This document shows, in pieces, positions 38,537 through 47,707 of a DNA stretch of 64,000 nt; position 1 is the stretch's first letter, and every line of letters begins with the position of its first letter. A program made the translations under genes and the position numbers. Source of the DNA: Pseudomonas hormoni (GTDB taxonomy: Bacteria; Pseudomonadota; Gammaproteobacteria; Pseudomonadales; Pseudomonadaceae); NCBI RefSeq assembly GCF_018502625.1, contig NZ_CP075566.1:1431001-1495000 (forward strand), given 5' to 3'. The notes under the pieces are model-generated. The model was not told the origin of the DNA. It did no database searches and saw only the letters and a program-made list of their open reading frames with translations.

Positions 38537-39721
38537 TCAGCGGTTGTACGGCCGATGCAGTTGGCAATCCGGGTTGAGCGTCACGCCGAAGCCCGGTTGG
38601 TCGAGTGCCGACAGGCGCATACGGCCGTTCACCGGTACGGGTTCGCCGAGCAGTTGCGGATGGAACATCGGCACCACTTCGTCAGCCTTCGGCGCCATCA
38701 TCAGGAACTCGGCGAATGGACTGTTATGCCGCGTCGCGACGAAGTGATAGCTGTAAACCGACGAGCCGTGAGGAATGACCAGCGCGTTGTGGGCGTCGGC
38801 CAGGGCGGAAATCTTCACCAGTTCAGTGATCCCGCCGCACCAGCCGACATCCGGCTGGATGATGTCGCAGCAGCCCATCTCCAGCAGCATGCGAAAGCCC
38901 CAGCGAGTGGCCTCGTGTTCGCCGGTGGTTACCAGCATGCCTTTGGGCACATTGTTGCGCAGCGCGGCGTAGCCCCAGTAATCGTCCGGCGGCAGGGCTT
39001 CTTCGATCCACTTCAAGCCATATTCGTGAGCACCGACTGCCAGTTTGGTGGCGTAGTTGAGGTCCAGGCTCATCCAGCAATCGAGCATCAGCCAGAAGTC
39101 CGGGCCGACCCGTTCGCGCATGGTCGCCAGTTCTTCGAGGTTCTTGCGCAGGCCTTCCTCGCCTTCGGCCGGGCCGTGGTGCAACGGCATCTTGCCGCCG
39201 ATGAATCCCATTTTCTGCGCCAGGTCCGGGCGAGCGCCGGTGGCGTAGAACTGCAATTCATCGCGTACCGCGCCGCCGAGCAACTGATGCACTGGCTCTT
39301 GGCGGATCTTGCCGAGCAGGTCCCACAGCGCCAGATCGACCCCGGAAATCGTATTGATCACGATGCCTTTACGCCCGTAATACAGGGTCGACTGGTACAT
39401 CTGATCCCAGATTTTTTCGATGTCGGTGACCCGTGCGCCTTCAAGGAAACGCGCCAGGTGTTTCTCAACGATGTAGGCCGCGGGCTCACCGCCAGTGGTC
39501 ACGGCAAAACCGACGGTGCCGTCGCTGGCTTCGATTTCCACCACCAGCGTGCCGAGTACGTTGATGCCGAAGGTGCGGCGGCTCTGGCGGTACTCCGGGT
39601 ATTTACTCATCGGCGTGGCAATGTGATCGTCGATCCAGTGGCCGTCCGCCTGATCGTGATAATCCGCGCCGCCGCCTCGCAGCGTGAAAGCGCGGACGTG
39701 TTTGATGGTTGGAATGCCCAT
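38537..39721 (-). CDS. rhmD: L-rhamnonate dehydratase
   Basis: A 394-residue enolase-superfamily enzyme, dehydrating L-rhamnonate to 2-keto-3-deoxy-L-rhamnonate. It closely resembles E. coli RhmD/Yfa[37 protein letters not shown], and [20 protein letters not shown]. Metal ligands are the Asp in LMLDCWMS and the Glu residues in KWIEEALPP and TTGEHEATR; the catalytic pair is the Asp in QPDVGWCGG and the His in [16 protein letters not shown] precedes the ATG at 39721. RhmD also acts on L-lyxonate and L-mannonate, so the true substrate may be broader. Confidence 0.94.
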   Translation of the reverse strand: MGIPTIKHVRAFTLRGGGADYHDQADGHWIDDHIATPMSKYPEYRQSRRTFGINVLGTLVVEIEASDGTVGFAVTTGGEPAAYIVEKHLARFLEGARVTDIEKIWDQMYQSTLYYGRKGIVINTISGVDLALWDLLGKIRQEPVHQLLGGAVRDELQFYATGARPDLAQKMGFIGGKMPLHHGPAEGEEGLRKNLEELATMRERVGPDFWLMLDCWMSLDLNYATKLAVGAHEYGLKWIEEALPPDDYWGYAALRNNVPKGMLVTTGEHEATRWGFRMLLEMGCCDIIQPDVGWCGGITELVKISALADAHNALVIPHGSSVYSYHFVATRHNSPFAEFLMMAPKADEVVPMFHPQLLGEPVPVNGRMRLSALDQPGFGVTLNPDCQLHRPYNR

Positions 39722-39738
39722 GGTGTGACTCCTCAGGT

Positions 39739-41034
39739 TTAAACGGTGGCCGGTTTGTTCGAAGCTTTATGGCCGGGCGAACGCACGCCCAGCACCAGCA
39801 ACGCGGCGATGACGGTGGTGCCGGCCAACACGTACAAACCTGCGGCCGGTGAATGGAAGGCGCCTTCGGCCCAGTTTTTCAGCACCGGGGCGATGAAGCC
39901 GCCGAGGGCGCCGAACGAGTTGATCAGCGCGATTCCCGCCGCAGCGGCGCTGCCGGCGAGGTAACTGGAAGGGAAGGTCCAGAACACCGGTTGCACGGCG
40001 ATGAAGCCGGAAGCGGCGAAGCACAGGGCGACGATGCCGAGGAACGGACTGCTGAAGGTCACCGAGCAGGCGATCCCGGCGGCGGCCATCAACAGCGTCA
40101 GGCACGCGGTGCGACGACGTTCACCGGTGCGGTCGCTGTAACCGGGAATCAAATAGGCGGCCACCAACGCACAGATCCATGGGATCGCGGTGACCAGTCC
40201 GACCATCAGCCCGACCTTGGTGCCGAGCAACCCGCCGACCTGGGTCGGCAGATAGAACACCACGCCGTAAACGCTCGCCTGAATCAGCAAATAAATCAGG
40301 CACAGGTACAGCACCGAGGGCTGGCAGATCACGTTGAGCAGGCTACGGCCATGGTTCTGTTTGTGGCTGTCTTCCTGGTCGAGCAGGCTTTGCACTTGTT
40401 GGCGCTCTTCGACCGTCAGCCACTTGGCGTCGGCCGGGCGATTGTCCAGATACCAGTAGGCCCAGACACCCACCGCCGTGGCCATCAAGCCTTCAACGGC
40501 AAACAGCCACTGCCAGCCGTGGACGCCGGCAAACCCGTCCAGCTCCAGCAACAGGCCGGACAGCGGGCTGCCAAAGATGAACGCCAGCGGCGCACCGAAG
40601 TAGAAGAACCCCATGGCCTTGCCGCGTACCGCGCTGGGGAACCAGTAGGTGAGGTAAAGGATGACGCCGGGGAAGAAACCGGCTTCGGCCACGCCCAGCA
40701 AGAAGCGCAGGACATAGAAACTGGTTTCGGTGTGGGCGAAGACCATGGCGGCGGAGACCAGGCCCCAGGTGACCATGATCCGGCACATCCACAGGCGGGC
40801 GCCGACGCGGTGCAGGATCAGGTTGCTCGGCACTTCGAGCAGCGCGTAGCCAACGAAGAACACCCCGGCGCCGAAGGCGAACGCGGCATCGCTGATGTTG
40901 GTGTCGGCTTGAAAGGCTTGCTTGGCGAACCCGACGTTGGCGCGGTCGAGGAAGGCCATGATGTACATCAGCAGGAGAAACGGGAGCAGCCGCCAGGAAA
41001 TTTTGGCGAGCAGAGGCGCGGGTAGAGTCTTCAT
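39739..41034 (-). CDS. rhmT: MFS transporter, L-rhamnonate uptake (ACS family)
   Basis: A 431-residue major facilitator with about 12 helices ([20 protein letters not shown] is helix 1 plus the family loop). It belongs to the anion:cation symporter group that carries sugar acids. First gene of the operon, so it probably imports L-rhamnonate for the enzymes encoded behind it (gaps of 17, 14 and 14 bp). The ATG at 41034 ([13 protein letters not shown]) has AAAGGAAA upstream; an in-frame start at 41058 lacks one. Confidence 0.9.
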   Translation of the reverse strand: MKTLPAPLLAKISWRLLPFLLLMYIMAFLDRANVGFAKQAFQADTNISDAAFAFGAGVFFVGYALLEVPSNLILHRVGARLWMCRIMVTWGLVSAAMVFAHTETSFYVLRFLLGVAEAGFFPGVILYLTYWFPSAVRGKAMGFFYFGAPLAFIFGSPLSGLLLELDGFAGVHGWQWLFAVEGLMATAVGVWAYWYLDNRPADAKWLTVEERQQVQSLLDQEDSHKQNHGRSLLNVICQPSVLYLCLIYLLIQASVYGVVFYLPTQVGGLLGTKVGLMVGLVTAIPWICALVAAYLIPGYSDRTGERRRTACLTLLMAAAGIACSVTFSSPFLGIVALCFAASGFIAVQPVFWTFPSSYLAGSAAAAGIALINSFGALGGFIAPVLKNWAEGAFHSPAAGLYVLAGTTVIAALLVLGVRSPGHKASNKPATV

Positions 41035-41125
41035 CGCAGTTTTCCTTTGGTAGGGCATTTGTTCTTATGGGAAAGACTGTACGGCCGCGGATCGATGCGT
41101 TACAAATCGAATCTAGCTAACAACT

Positions 41126-41142
41126 GATACCTTCAGGGTATC
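41126..41142. promoter_or_regulatory. LysR-type operator between rhmT and the divergent regulator
   Basis: GATACCTTCAGGGTATC is a 17-base dyad containing ATAC-N7-GTAT (the T-N11-A LysR motif), 16 bases upstream of the regulator gene and 91 bases before rhmT. Position fits control of both genes. Confidence 0.68.
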
Positions 41143-41158
41143 GATAAAAAGGCTTGTC

Positions 41159-42100
41159 ATGACTACGCCAACCGTTTCCCGCAGCCTGCTCAACCGTCTG
41201 CGCTACAAGCATCTGCACATGCTGGTGGCGCTGAGCACCAGTCTGAACCTGCACCGCGCCTCGCAAAACCTGAACATGTCGCAACCGGCCGCTACCCGCA
41301 TGCTGCATGAGATTGAAGACATGTTCGGCTGTGACCTGTTCGAACGCCTGCCACGCGGAATGCGGCCGACGGCGTTGGGCGCTGAGTTGATCCGCTTCGC
41401 CGAGTCCGCTATCAGTGGCCTCGACCGTTGCGCCGAAGACCTGATCGCAAGGCAGCAGGGCGGCTACGGTTATCTCTCGATCGGCACCATCATGGGCGCC
41501 GCGCCGGACCTGGTCATGGATTCGATTGCCGAGATCAAGGCGCTCAATCCGCAACTGCGAATCCGCATCATGGGCGACACCAGCGACCAGGTGATTCAAC
41601 TGCTGGAGCAGGGGCGCATCGACCTCGCCATCGCTCGACGCAATGCGGCCACTGACAGCGAGCATTACGAGTTCGAGCAATTGGGCAACGAACGATTACT
41701 CGTGGTGGTGCACGCCGGTCATCCACTGGCCAAACGCAAAAAACTCGAGCTGGCGGAACTGGTCAGCGGCTGGCCGTGGATCCTGCAACCGGAAACCAGT
41801 CCGGCGCGCATCGGTCTTGATCAGGCCTTGCAACGACTGGCCTTGCCGACACCTGCCGACATCATCGAGTGCAGCTCGGTGTATTCCATGCAGCAGCTGA
41901 TTCAACTGACCGATGCAATCATGGTGCTGTCGGAAACCGCATTGCGCGACTACCTGAAAATGGGTCTGGTGGTGGCGCTGCCGGTGCAGTTGGACGTGCA
42001 ACTGGCGCCGTTCGGGTTGCTGTTGCGCAAGGGCGAACACATCAGCCGGGAGTTGGGTGTGTTCATTGATTTGCTCCGCCGGAAAGCAGCGGTTTTTTGA
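41159..42100 (+). CDS. LysR-family regulator of the rhamnonate operon
   Basis: A 313-residue LysR protein with a helix-turn-helix at about residues 15-70 (HLHMLVALSTSLNLHRASQN, MSQPAATRMLHEIEDMFG) and a C-terminal effector domain (VMDSIAEIKALNPQLRIRIM). It is of the GbpR/PcaQ-like subgroup in overall form. Divergent from rhmT with a palindromic LysR box in between, so it most likely activates the operon in response to rhamnonate or a pathway intermediate. E. coli uses an IclR-type regulator here instead. Confidence 0.88.
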   Translation: MTTPTVSRSLLNRLRYKHLHMLVALSTSLNLHRASQNLNMSQPAATRMLHEIEDMFGCDLFERLPRGMRPTALGAELIRFAESAISGLDRCAEDLIARQQGGYGYLSIGTIMGAAPDLVMDSIAEIKALNPQLRIRIMGDTSDQVIQLLEQGRIDLAIARRNAATDSEHYEFEQLGNERLLVVVHAGHPLAKRKKLELAELVSGWPWILQPETSPARIGLDQALQRLALPTPADIIECSSVYSMQQLIQLTDAIMVLSETALRDYLKMGLVVALPVQLDVQLAPFGLLLRKGEHISRELGVFIDLLRRKAAVF

Positions 42101-42241
42101 TTGTTTGGTCAGATGTATCGGTGAGCAGAAGTTTGCCGGGTTCGAATACATGCAATCGATGCCCGGTTTCGCCGAGAAGCTTAGCCACCTCCTGCGAATC
42201 CGTAGCGGCATTCCACGAGATCGGCTCTAACCCCATACCAA

Positions 42242-42331
42242 TGTGGGAGCGAGCCTGCTCGCGAAGAGGGTTTTACACTCAACATCAATGTTGAATGTTA
42301 ATCCGTCTTCGCGAGCAGGCTCGCTCCCACA
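42242..42331. repeat. REPIN of the GCGAGCCTGCTCGC type
   Basis: TGTGGGAGCGAGCCTGCTCG with CGAAGA, and its inverse TCTTCGCGAGCAGGCTCGCT with CCCACA, around a spacer with the small palindrome AACATCAATGTT. Between convergent genes. Confidence 0.87.
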
Positions 42332-42390
42332 GGGTTATTGGTATTTTAAAGAAACGGGTTGCATCAAGCGGCCCTATTCGTATCTGTCAG

Positions 42391-43674
42391 TCAGAACCCC
42401 AGCTTATCCCGCAACCCGTAATACCAAGCCCCCAACGCCGCAAACGGCGTGCGCAGCAGTTGTCCGCCGGGGAAGGGATAGTGCGGCAAGCCTGCAAACG
42501 CATCAAAACGCTCGGCCTGACCGCGCAACGCTTCGGCCAGCACCTTGCCCGCCAGATGCGTGTACGTCACACCGTGACCGCTGCAGCCCTGGGAATAGTA
42601 GATGTTGTCACCCAGGCGCCCGACCTGCGGAAGACGCGACAGGGTCAGCAGGAAATTGCCGGTCCAGGCGTAGTCGATTTTCACGTCCTTGAGTTGCGGG
42701 AACGCCTTGAGCATCTTCGGCCGAATGATCGCCTCGATGTTCGCCGGGTCCCGTGCGCCGTACACCACGCCGCCACCGAAAATCAGGCGCTTGTCACCGC
42801 TCAGGCGATAGTAGTCGAGCAGGTAATTGCAGTCTTCGACGCAATAATCCTGTGGCAGCAGGCTTTTCGCCAATTCATCGTTCAGGGGTTCGGTGGTGAT
42901 TACCTGAGTGCCGCAAGGCATCGACTTGGCCGCCAGCTCTGGCACCAGATTGCCGAGGTAAGCGTTGCCCGCGACGATGATGAACTTGGCCCGGACTTTA
43001 CCCTGAGGCGTATGCACCACCGGGTTCGCGCCGCGCTCGATGCGCACCGCCGGCGATTGCTCATAAATAGTGCCGCCCAATGACTCGACCGCCGCCGCTT
43101 CGCCGAGTGCCAGGTTCAGCGGATGTATGTGCCCGCCGCTCATGTCGAGCATGCCGCCGATGTATTGATCGCAGTTCACCACTTCACGAATGCGTTTCTG
43201 ATCCATCAGCTCAAGCTGCGTGTGACCGAAACGCTCCCACAGTCGCTTCTGCGATTCCAGATGGCCCATCTGCTTGGCGGTGATCGCGGCGAACACACCA
43301 CCGTCCTTCAGGTCGCACTGAATATTATATTTGGCGACCCGCTCACGAATGATCCGCCCGCCCTCGAACGCCATCTGCCCAAGCATCTGCGCCTGCTTGG
43401 GGCCAACGGTGCGTTCGATCACATCGATGTCGCGGCTGTAGCTGTTAACGATCTGGCCACCGTTGCGGCCCGAGGCGCCAAAACCCACCTTGGCGGCTTC
43501 CAGCACCGTAACCTTGAAACCGTTCTCCAGCAGAAACAGGGCAGAGGACAGACCGGTGTAACCGGCACCGATCACACAGACATCAGTCTCTACGTCACCC
43601 TGCAAGGCCGGGCGCGGCGGAACCGCATTGGCCGATGCGGCGTAATAGGACTCTGGGTAGGGGGTGTTCGCCAT
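42391..43674 (-). CDS. puuB: FAD-dependent oxidase, gamma-glutamylputrescine oxidase type
   Basis: A 427-residue D-amino-acid-oxidase-fold flavoprotein resembling E. coli PuuB throughout: ESYYAASANAV at the start, the dinucleotide loop VCVIGAGYTGLSSALFLLEN (about 32-51), GFGASGRNGGQIVNSYSRDI, SGGHIHPLNLALGEA, and the C-terminal GNFLLTLSRLPQVGRLGDN. PuuB oxidises gamma-glutamylputrescine in putrescine breakdown; Pseudomonas has several paralogues, so this one may use another amine. No puu genes lie next to it. It is transcribed towards the rhamnonate regulator. Confidence 0.88.
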   Translation of the reverse strand: MANTPYPESYYAASANAVPPRPALQGDVETDVCVIGAGYTGLSSALFLLENGFKVTVLEAAKVGFGASGRNGGQIVNSYSRDIDVIERTVGPKQAQMLGQMAFEGGRIIRERVAKYNIQCDLKDGGVFAAITAKQMGHLESQKRLWERFGHTQLELMDQKRIREVVNCDQYIGGMLDMSGGHIHPLNLALGEAAAVESLGGTIYEQSPAVRIERGANPVVHTPQGKVRAKFIIVAGNAYLGNLVPELAAKSMPCGTQVITTEPLNDELAKSLLPQDYCVEDCNYLLDYYRLSGDKRLIFGGGVVYGARDPANIEAIIRPKMLKAFPQLKDVKIDYAWTGNFLLTLSRLPQVGRLGDNIYYSQGCSGHGVTYTHLAGKVLAEALRGQAERFDAFAGLPHYPFPGGQLLRTPFAALGAWYYGLRDKLGF

Positions 43675-43816
43675 CCGGCAGCCTCTGTTTAATATATTTT
43701 ACGAGTGCACCGATCCTACCCGAGTTAAAAATCGACCGCCAGCCACCGCAAAATCTTCTTTGCAGCGGCGAAATTAAATATTTTGCATATTCATAGGGTT
43801 AGCTCGAAAAAAGGTG

Positions 43817-43844
43817 TTGACACCCCTTCGGAATTCCGTAGAAT
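43817..43844 (+). promoter_or_regulatory. promoter of tRNA-Val(GAC)
   Basis: TTGACA at 43817-43822, 16 bases, TAGAAT at 43839-43844, followed by a GC-rich discriminator (GCCGCC) and the tRNA 13 bases later. Confidence 0.82.
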
Positions 43845-43857
43845 GCCGCCTCACAGC

Positions 43858-43934
43858 AGGCACGTAGCTCAGTTGGTTAGAGCACCACCTTGACATGGTG
43901 GGGGTCGTTGGTTCGAGTCCAATCGCGCCTACCA
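43858..43934 (+). tRNA. tRNA-Val (anticodon GAC)
   Basis: A 77-base cloverleaf with anticodon loop TTGACAT containing GAC, T arm TTGGTTCGAGTCCAA and encoded CCA. The acceptor arms are AGGCACG and CGCGCCT: six of seven pairs form, but position 5 with 68 is an A-C mismatch. All conserved tRNA bases are otherwise present. Confidence 0.93.
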
Positions 43935-44225
43935 AACAAAATCCGCTCTGCTGGGCGGTCTAGAAGGGCTCACCGAAAGGTGGTCCCTTTTTTGTTGTCT
44001 GTGATTTGCGCAACGTTTGCAAATCCCCCGCTCAACCGCCCACTCGGCGCCCACCTCCAGGTCGTCACCTCAAGGCATTCGTTGAGGCGCAACCAAGGCT
44101 CCATGGTCATTCAAGTCTGGTACCGCCCCCGTAACCGGATGCGACGTTGAGATGGTGGCAATTTGGCATTGCTCAAATTAACGAGTATTGTTGCGCCAAT
44201 CTTTTACAAGCAATGGATGGCGGTA
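43935..44225. other. intergenic with terminator after tRNA-Val(GAC)
   Basis: A 291-base stretch. The terminator AAGGGCTCACC, GAAA, GGTGGTCCCTTTTTT lies at about 43963-43995. No supported gene in the rest, which may hold the promoter of the small gene at 44226. Confidence 0.6.
43963..43995 (+). terminator. terminator of tRNA-Val(GAC)
   Basis: AAGGG and CACC pair with GGTG and CCCTT around GAAA, with a small internal loop; six T follow. Confidence 0.75.
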
Positions 44226-44603
44226 ATGACATCAGAGCCTTCAATCGTTACGAAACTAGAGACTCACTTAGGTTACGAAATCCACGTTGCTACAGTCGGG
44301 CCGATCAAAACACTGCACGTCGAACCGGAAAACCTGGACGCGCATCATAAAGCCAAGATATCGATTTGGTTCAACGGCAAAGAGATCAGAGAGGCAAGTG
44401 AGTTACCTTCGATGCGTTTTGTATCGCGTGAAGATGCCACTGAGTTTGGTTTCGAAATCGGCCGAATGATTGTCGCGCAGCGTCGCAAATCAACTGCTTT
44501 CCAGATGATTGATCGTGCGTGCGAACTCTTCAAGTTGCCGCGGTTGCTGTTCCGTAATCAGGATTTCAGGTCGCGTCAGGGGCGCGAAGTGGGCGGACTC
44601 TGA
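44226..44603 (+). CDS. hypothetical protein, 125 residues
   Basis: I do not recognise this protein. It has no signal peptide or membrane helix, so it is probably cytoplasmic, with a mixed alpha/beta look: an N-terminal half of short strands (YEIHVATVGPIKTLHVEPEN), then ISIWFNGKEIREASELPS and a helical, basic C-terminus (FGFEIGRMIVAQRRKSTAFQ). The ATG at 44226 is chosen; a nearby in-frame ATG at 44217 and a TTG at 44163 are alternatives. GC is visibly lower than that of its neighbours. Confidence 0.6.
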   Translation: MTSEPSIVTKLETHLGYEIHVATVGPIKTLHVEPENLDAHHKAKISIWFNGKEIREASELPSMRFVSREDATEFGFEIGRMIVAQRRKSTAFQMIDRACELFKLPRLLFRNQDFRSRQGREVGGL

Positions 44604-44656
44604 CTCTCTTGGCCGGGTTTTTCGTGCGCGTTGAGTGTCGTAATGCTGCGAAGTAA

Positions 44657-45382
44657 TCATTCAACTGCCGGGCTGACACTCTCCATGAAGTGCCGGATAG
44701 CGCGGGCGGCCTCTGTCGCAGATGCCTGAAGCAGGCAGTGGGGTGCATCCAGAACGACTTCCAATACTTTGGGGTTTGCTTCCAGGACTCGTATCGACGC
44801 GGTTTGCGGTACAACCCAATCCTGGCTGGCGCGAAGGTACAGGGTAGCAATGTCGAGGCCCGCAAGTTGTACCGACACATCCACTTCCACTACTGATCGA
44901 AGCCGTGAGCGCATCACCGAGGGCGTGACCTGGGTGATCGCCTCATTCAGTGCTGCGCGCAAGCTTGCTGTGGAAAATCGACCCAGCAAGATTTTACTGA
45001 GCCATCTGGTGGGGAAAAGCTCGATGGGCAGCAGGGTTATCAAGCGTTTGAGTGACTTGAATACCGGTCGCGGGTTTTTGATAAAGGTGCTGCACAGGAT
45101 CAAGCCAGTCTGTTGAGGCAGATGCAGGGCGGTCAGTGAAATGGCGATGGGGCCGGAAAAGGACTCTCCCAGCAAGATGAAGGGGCGATCGGTGGGCAGC
45201 GACTTTCGCGCTATCGCTTCCAGCTCTTCATAGCTCAGCGCAATGTCGCAAGGGTAGCGGACAACAATCGTTTCTATATCCGGCCTCAGGGCAGAGACCA
45301 AGGGACTGAAAAGTTGGCCGGTACCGTCCATTCCCGGCAGCAATACGAGCGTTGGCAGTTCTGAGCGATTCACGTCTTCCAT
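44657..45382 (-). CDS. alpha/beta hydrolase
   Basis: A 241-residue cytoplasmic alpha/beta-hydrolase. The oxyanion region is LLPGMDGTGQLFSPL (about 14-28), the nucleophile Ser is in LLGESFSGPIA (about 70-80), the acid in YLRASQDWVVP and the His in DAPHCLLQASATEA. The complete triad argues for an active esterase or thioesterase-like enzyme, but no substrate can be assigned. It is divergent from the DUF2214-like gene across 79 bp. Confidence 0.8.
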   Translation of the reverse strand: MEDVNRSELPTLVLLPGMDGTGQLFSPLVSALRPDIETIVVRYPCDIALSYEELEAIARKSLPTDRPFILLGESFSGPIAISLTALHLPQQTGLILCSTFIKNPRPVFKSLKRLITLLPIELFPTRWLSKILLGRFSTASLRAALNEAITQVTPSVMRSRLRSVVEVDVSVQLAGLDIATLYLRASQDWVVPQTASIRVLEANPKVLEVVLDAPHCLLQASATEAARAIRHFMESVSPAVE

Positions 45383-45461
45383 CCTTGGGTGCAGGCAAGC
45401 TCCTGCTTTTTGGGCTACTACTTCAGGCCAATTCGAACATTAGCCTGACGGGAGTATATCG

Positions 45462-45917
45462 ATGCTTGTGCACTGGTTTCTTGCTGCGATCCATCTCTTG
45501 GCATTTGCCCTGGGTTTCTGGGCGGTCCTGTCCCGCGGTACGGCTTTTCGGCGCCTGGCCAAGGGCGCGGGGGACGCTCGCAGTGTATTGATCGCGGATA
45601 ACCTGTGGGGGATTTCTGCAGTCATCCTGCTGGTCACTGGTGGGATGCGCGCCTTTGGCGGGTACGAAAAGGGCACTGACTACTATCTTCACCAGCCACT
45701 GTTCCACCTCAAGATGACGCTTTTCGTCCTCATCCTGCTGCTTGAAGTTGCGCCGATGGTGACGCTGATCAAATGGCGGATTGCACAGGCGCGGGGGGCA
45801 GCCATCAATACCGGCCGTATAACGCTGTTTGCACGGATCAGTCATATCGAAGCGTTGCTGGTGCTGCTGATGGTCGTGGCGGCTACGGGCATGGCGCGGG
45901 GTGTGACGTTTGGTTAG
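45462..45917 (+). CDS. DUF2214-family inner-membrane protein
   Basis: A 151-residue protein with four predicted helices: WFLAAIHLLAFALGFWAVLS near the start, DNLWGISAVILLVTGGMRAF, MTLFVLILLLEVAPMVTLIK and HIEALLVLLMVVAATGMARG. The DLWG/DNLWG motif and the last helix mark DUF2214, a family of unknown function. GGGAG lies before the ATG at 45462. Confidence 0.8.
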   Translation: MLVHWFLAAIHLLAFALGFWAVLSRGTAFRRLAKGAGDARSVLIADNLWGISAVILLVTGGMRAFGGYEKGTDYYLHQPLFHLKMTLFVLILLLEVAPMVTLIKWRIAQARGAAINTGRITLFARISHIEALLVLLMVVAATGMARGVTFG

Positions 45918-46096
45918 TCGAGTGCGATTGCGCACTTCGCCAGGATTTATCCGAAACGTCCGACAGCCATGACGTGAGACATGCCGTTAGTATCGGCTTC
46001 ACGTTTTGGGTGGGTGACAGAGGGTGATAGCGACGCTTGAATCTTAGCCAGCCGTGGTTCCGGGGCGAACGGGCTGGCTACTGACTGCAGCAGGAT

Positions 46097-46288
46097 TCAG
46101 GATTGTGGCTTGTCCGGGGCGGTCAGGCCGGCCTGAATGCGCTGATAAATTTCTTCGCGGTGCACCGCAACGTCTTTCGGGGCGTTGATGCCAATTCTGA
46201 CTTGCTGGCCGCTTACGCCCAGAATGGTGATCGTAATGTCATCGCCAATGTTTATGCTTTCACCGACTTTGCGGGTGAGTATCAGCAT
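46097..46288 (-). CDS. csrA: carbon storage regulator CsrA/RsmA
   Basis: A 63-residue RNA-binding dimer that represses translation by binding GGA motifs at ribosome sites. [20 protein letters not shown] and [20 protein letters not shown] are the full family pattern, including the Arg44-equivalent RNA contact. The start is the ATG at 46288 (AAGGAGAAGACC upstream); the frame is open to 46318 but CsrA begins at MLILTRK. Pseudomonas usually has several CsrA paralogues; which of RsmA, E or F this is cannot be decided here. Confidence 0.96.
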
Positions 46289-46538
46289 GGTCTTCTCCTT
46301 GATTGCTTTATGGGACACCTGATTCGGACAGTGCAGAGGTCGGTGGTATGTATAGATTAGTGCGAAGTCTCACGGTTTGGGTGCCTCTTTCTGACGCGCA
46401 GATGCTGCATTAATTCCCAAGGCGTAACTATACAGAGGCCGCATCCATCATTCTCGTTGTTTTGAGCCCATTTTGCGGCGCTCGGGAAGTATTCATGGAT
46501 GTTAAAATCCCCGCTTTCAGCATTCAGAGGGACGCGTT

Positions 46539-46904
46539 GTGCGCAAAATGGCCTTGGTAATCGCAGTACTGGCATTGGCGGGATGTGGTGAAGGCAAGAG
46601 CGTAGAGGCGCAAAAACCGCAGCCGGCAGCGACTGTCGCGCCTGTGGTGGCTTCCGCACCCCAGTGGGATCTGGAAGTGCGCGGTGAAATAACCCAGGCT
46701 GTCAGCGATCTGAGCGGCTGGCTGATTGAGCACAGTTTCGTTGCCAGTGTGGTCAAGGAAAATGGCAAGACCCGCATCCTGATGGGGCCCTACAACTCGA
46801 AAGCCGAGGCTGAAGCTAAACAGGCGGAGGTGCGCGCGGCGCTGACCCGCGCGAAAAAACAGAACATCGAATTGCTGGTCGTCGAGCATCCGGTGACTCA
46901 GTAA
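46539..46904 (+). CDS. SPOR-domain lipoprotein
   Basis: A 121-residue protein with a lipobox (VLALAGCGEG, Cys at about 17), so it is an envelope lipoprotein. The C-terminal two thirds form a short SPOR domain (SFVASVVKENGKTRILMGPY), a peptidoglycan-binding fold. The start is a GTG at 46539 with AGGGA upstream; an ATG three codons later is possible. A strong terminator lies between it and the convergent endA. Confidence 0.82.
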   Translation: MRKMALVIAVLALAGCGEGKSVEAQKPQPAATVAPVVASAPQWDLEVRGEITQAVSDLSGWLIEHSFVASVVKENGKTRILMGPYNSKAEAEAKQAEVRAALTRAKKQNIELLVVEHPVTQ

Positions 46905-46971
46905 CGGCGTTGCTGACGCCGTCGGTCGACCGCCCCTGGTATTACCAGCGCGGTTAAAAACAAAAAAGCCT

Positions 46972-46998
46972 CGGGCATTCAACCCGAGGCCTTTTTTT
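46972..46998. terminator. bidirectional terminator between the SPOR lipoprotein and endA
   Basis: AAAAAAGCCTCGGG, loop CATTCAA, CCCGAGGCCTTTTTTT; T-rich in both directions. Confidence 0.9.
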
Positions 46999-47013
46999 GC
47001 GTTCAGTCAGCGT

Positions 47014-47703
47014 TTAACCGCACGCTTTCATGTCAACCGGCCCGACAAACTCGTTACCCCGTCCCATCACGCACGCCACACTTTGGTTGCGTTGCCGTTC
47101 CCAGGCTTGCACGGGGTAGGTTTTGTCCCAGGCTTCATACAGTTGCCGATCCTGCTTCGACAGGCGCAAACCGTACTGCTTGCTCATGTAGAAGTAAGTC
47201 CGGGCGATCATGCCGCGAATGGAAGGGCGGGGCATGACCTTCTTCGCCTTGAAATCAACTTGGGTCAGGCACGAGCCGTATTGTCCGGATTGCTCCGGCA
47301 GCCAGCCAAAACTGAAGTTGCTGCGATCGCCGTTGACCTCGCCGATGCTCGGCACCAGATTGTGCAAATCGGCCTCGGCTTTCTGATAGGTCGGATCGTA
47401 ACGCGTGCAGTTCTTGCGTCCGCCTTCCTGCCAGCACTGACGCTGGTGGCCGATCTGCCAGGCGGGGACGATGTGCTCCCATTCGATTCGGGAAGCGCGC
47501 TTGGCATTTTTGCGCGGTACATAACCGCAGGCGGAGAGGTTCACCTTATTGCCGGTGTACTTGCACCCGCAGTAGAACTCGGTGGATTGCGGCGCATACA
47601 ACTTCCAGGCGACTTTCTTGGCTTCGCTGAAGGTGCGCGGGGCGTCAGCCTGGGCACCCATCGCGAAGAGCAGAAACAGCAAAGCAAAACAACGGACACT
47701 CAT
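47014..47703 (-). CDS. endA: periplasmic/extracellular endonuclease I
   Basis: A 229-residue nuclease with a signal peptide (about 1-20, ending MGAQADAP). The beta-beta-alpha-metal core is ASRIEWEHIVPAWQIG with the catalytic His, and DLHNLVPSIGEVNGDRSNFS binds Mg; eight cysteines suggest disulfides, as in EndA and Vvn. It degrades double-stranded DNA outside the cytoplasm. It lies 4 bp after the DUF1654-like gene and belongs to the LexA-box operon, which is unexpected for a housekeeping nuclease. Confidence 0.93.
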   Translation of the reverse strand: MSVRCFALLFLLFAMGAQADAPRTFSEAKKVAWKLYAPQSTEFYCGCKYTGNKVNLSACGYVPRKNAKRASRIEWEHIVPAWQIGHQRQCWQEGGRKNCTRYDPTYQKAEADLHNLVPSIGEVNGDRSNFSFGWLPEQSGQYGSCLTQVDFKAKKVMPRPSIRGMIARTYFYMSKQYGLRLSKQDRQLYEAWDKTYPVQAWERQRNQSVACVMGRGNEFVGPVDMKACG

Positions 47704-47707
47704 TGAC

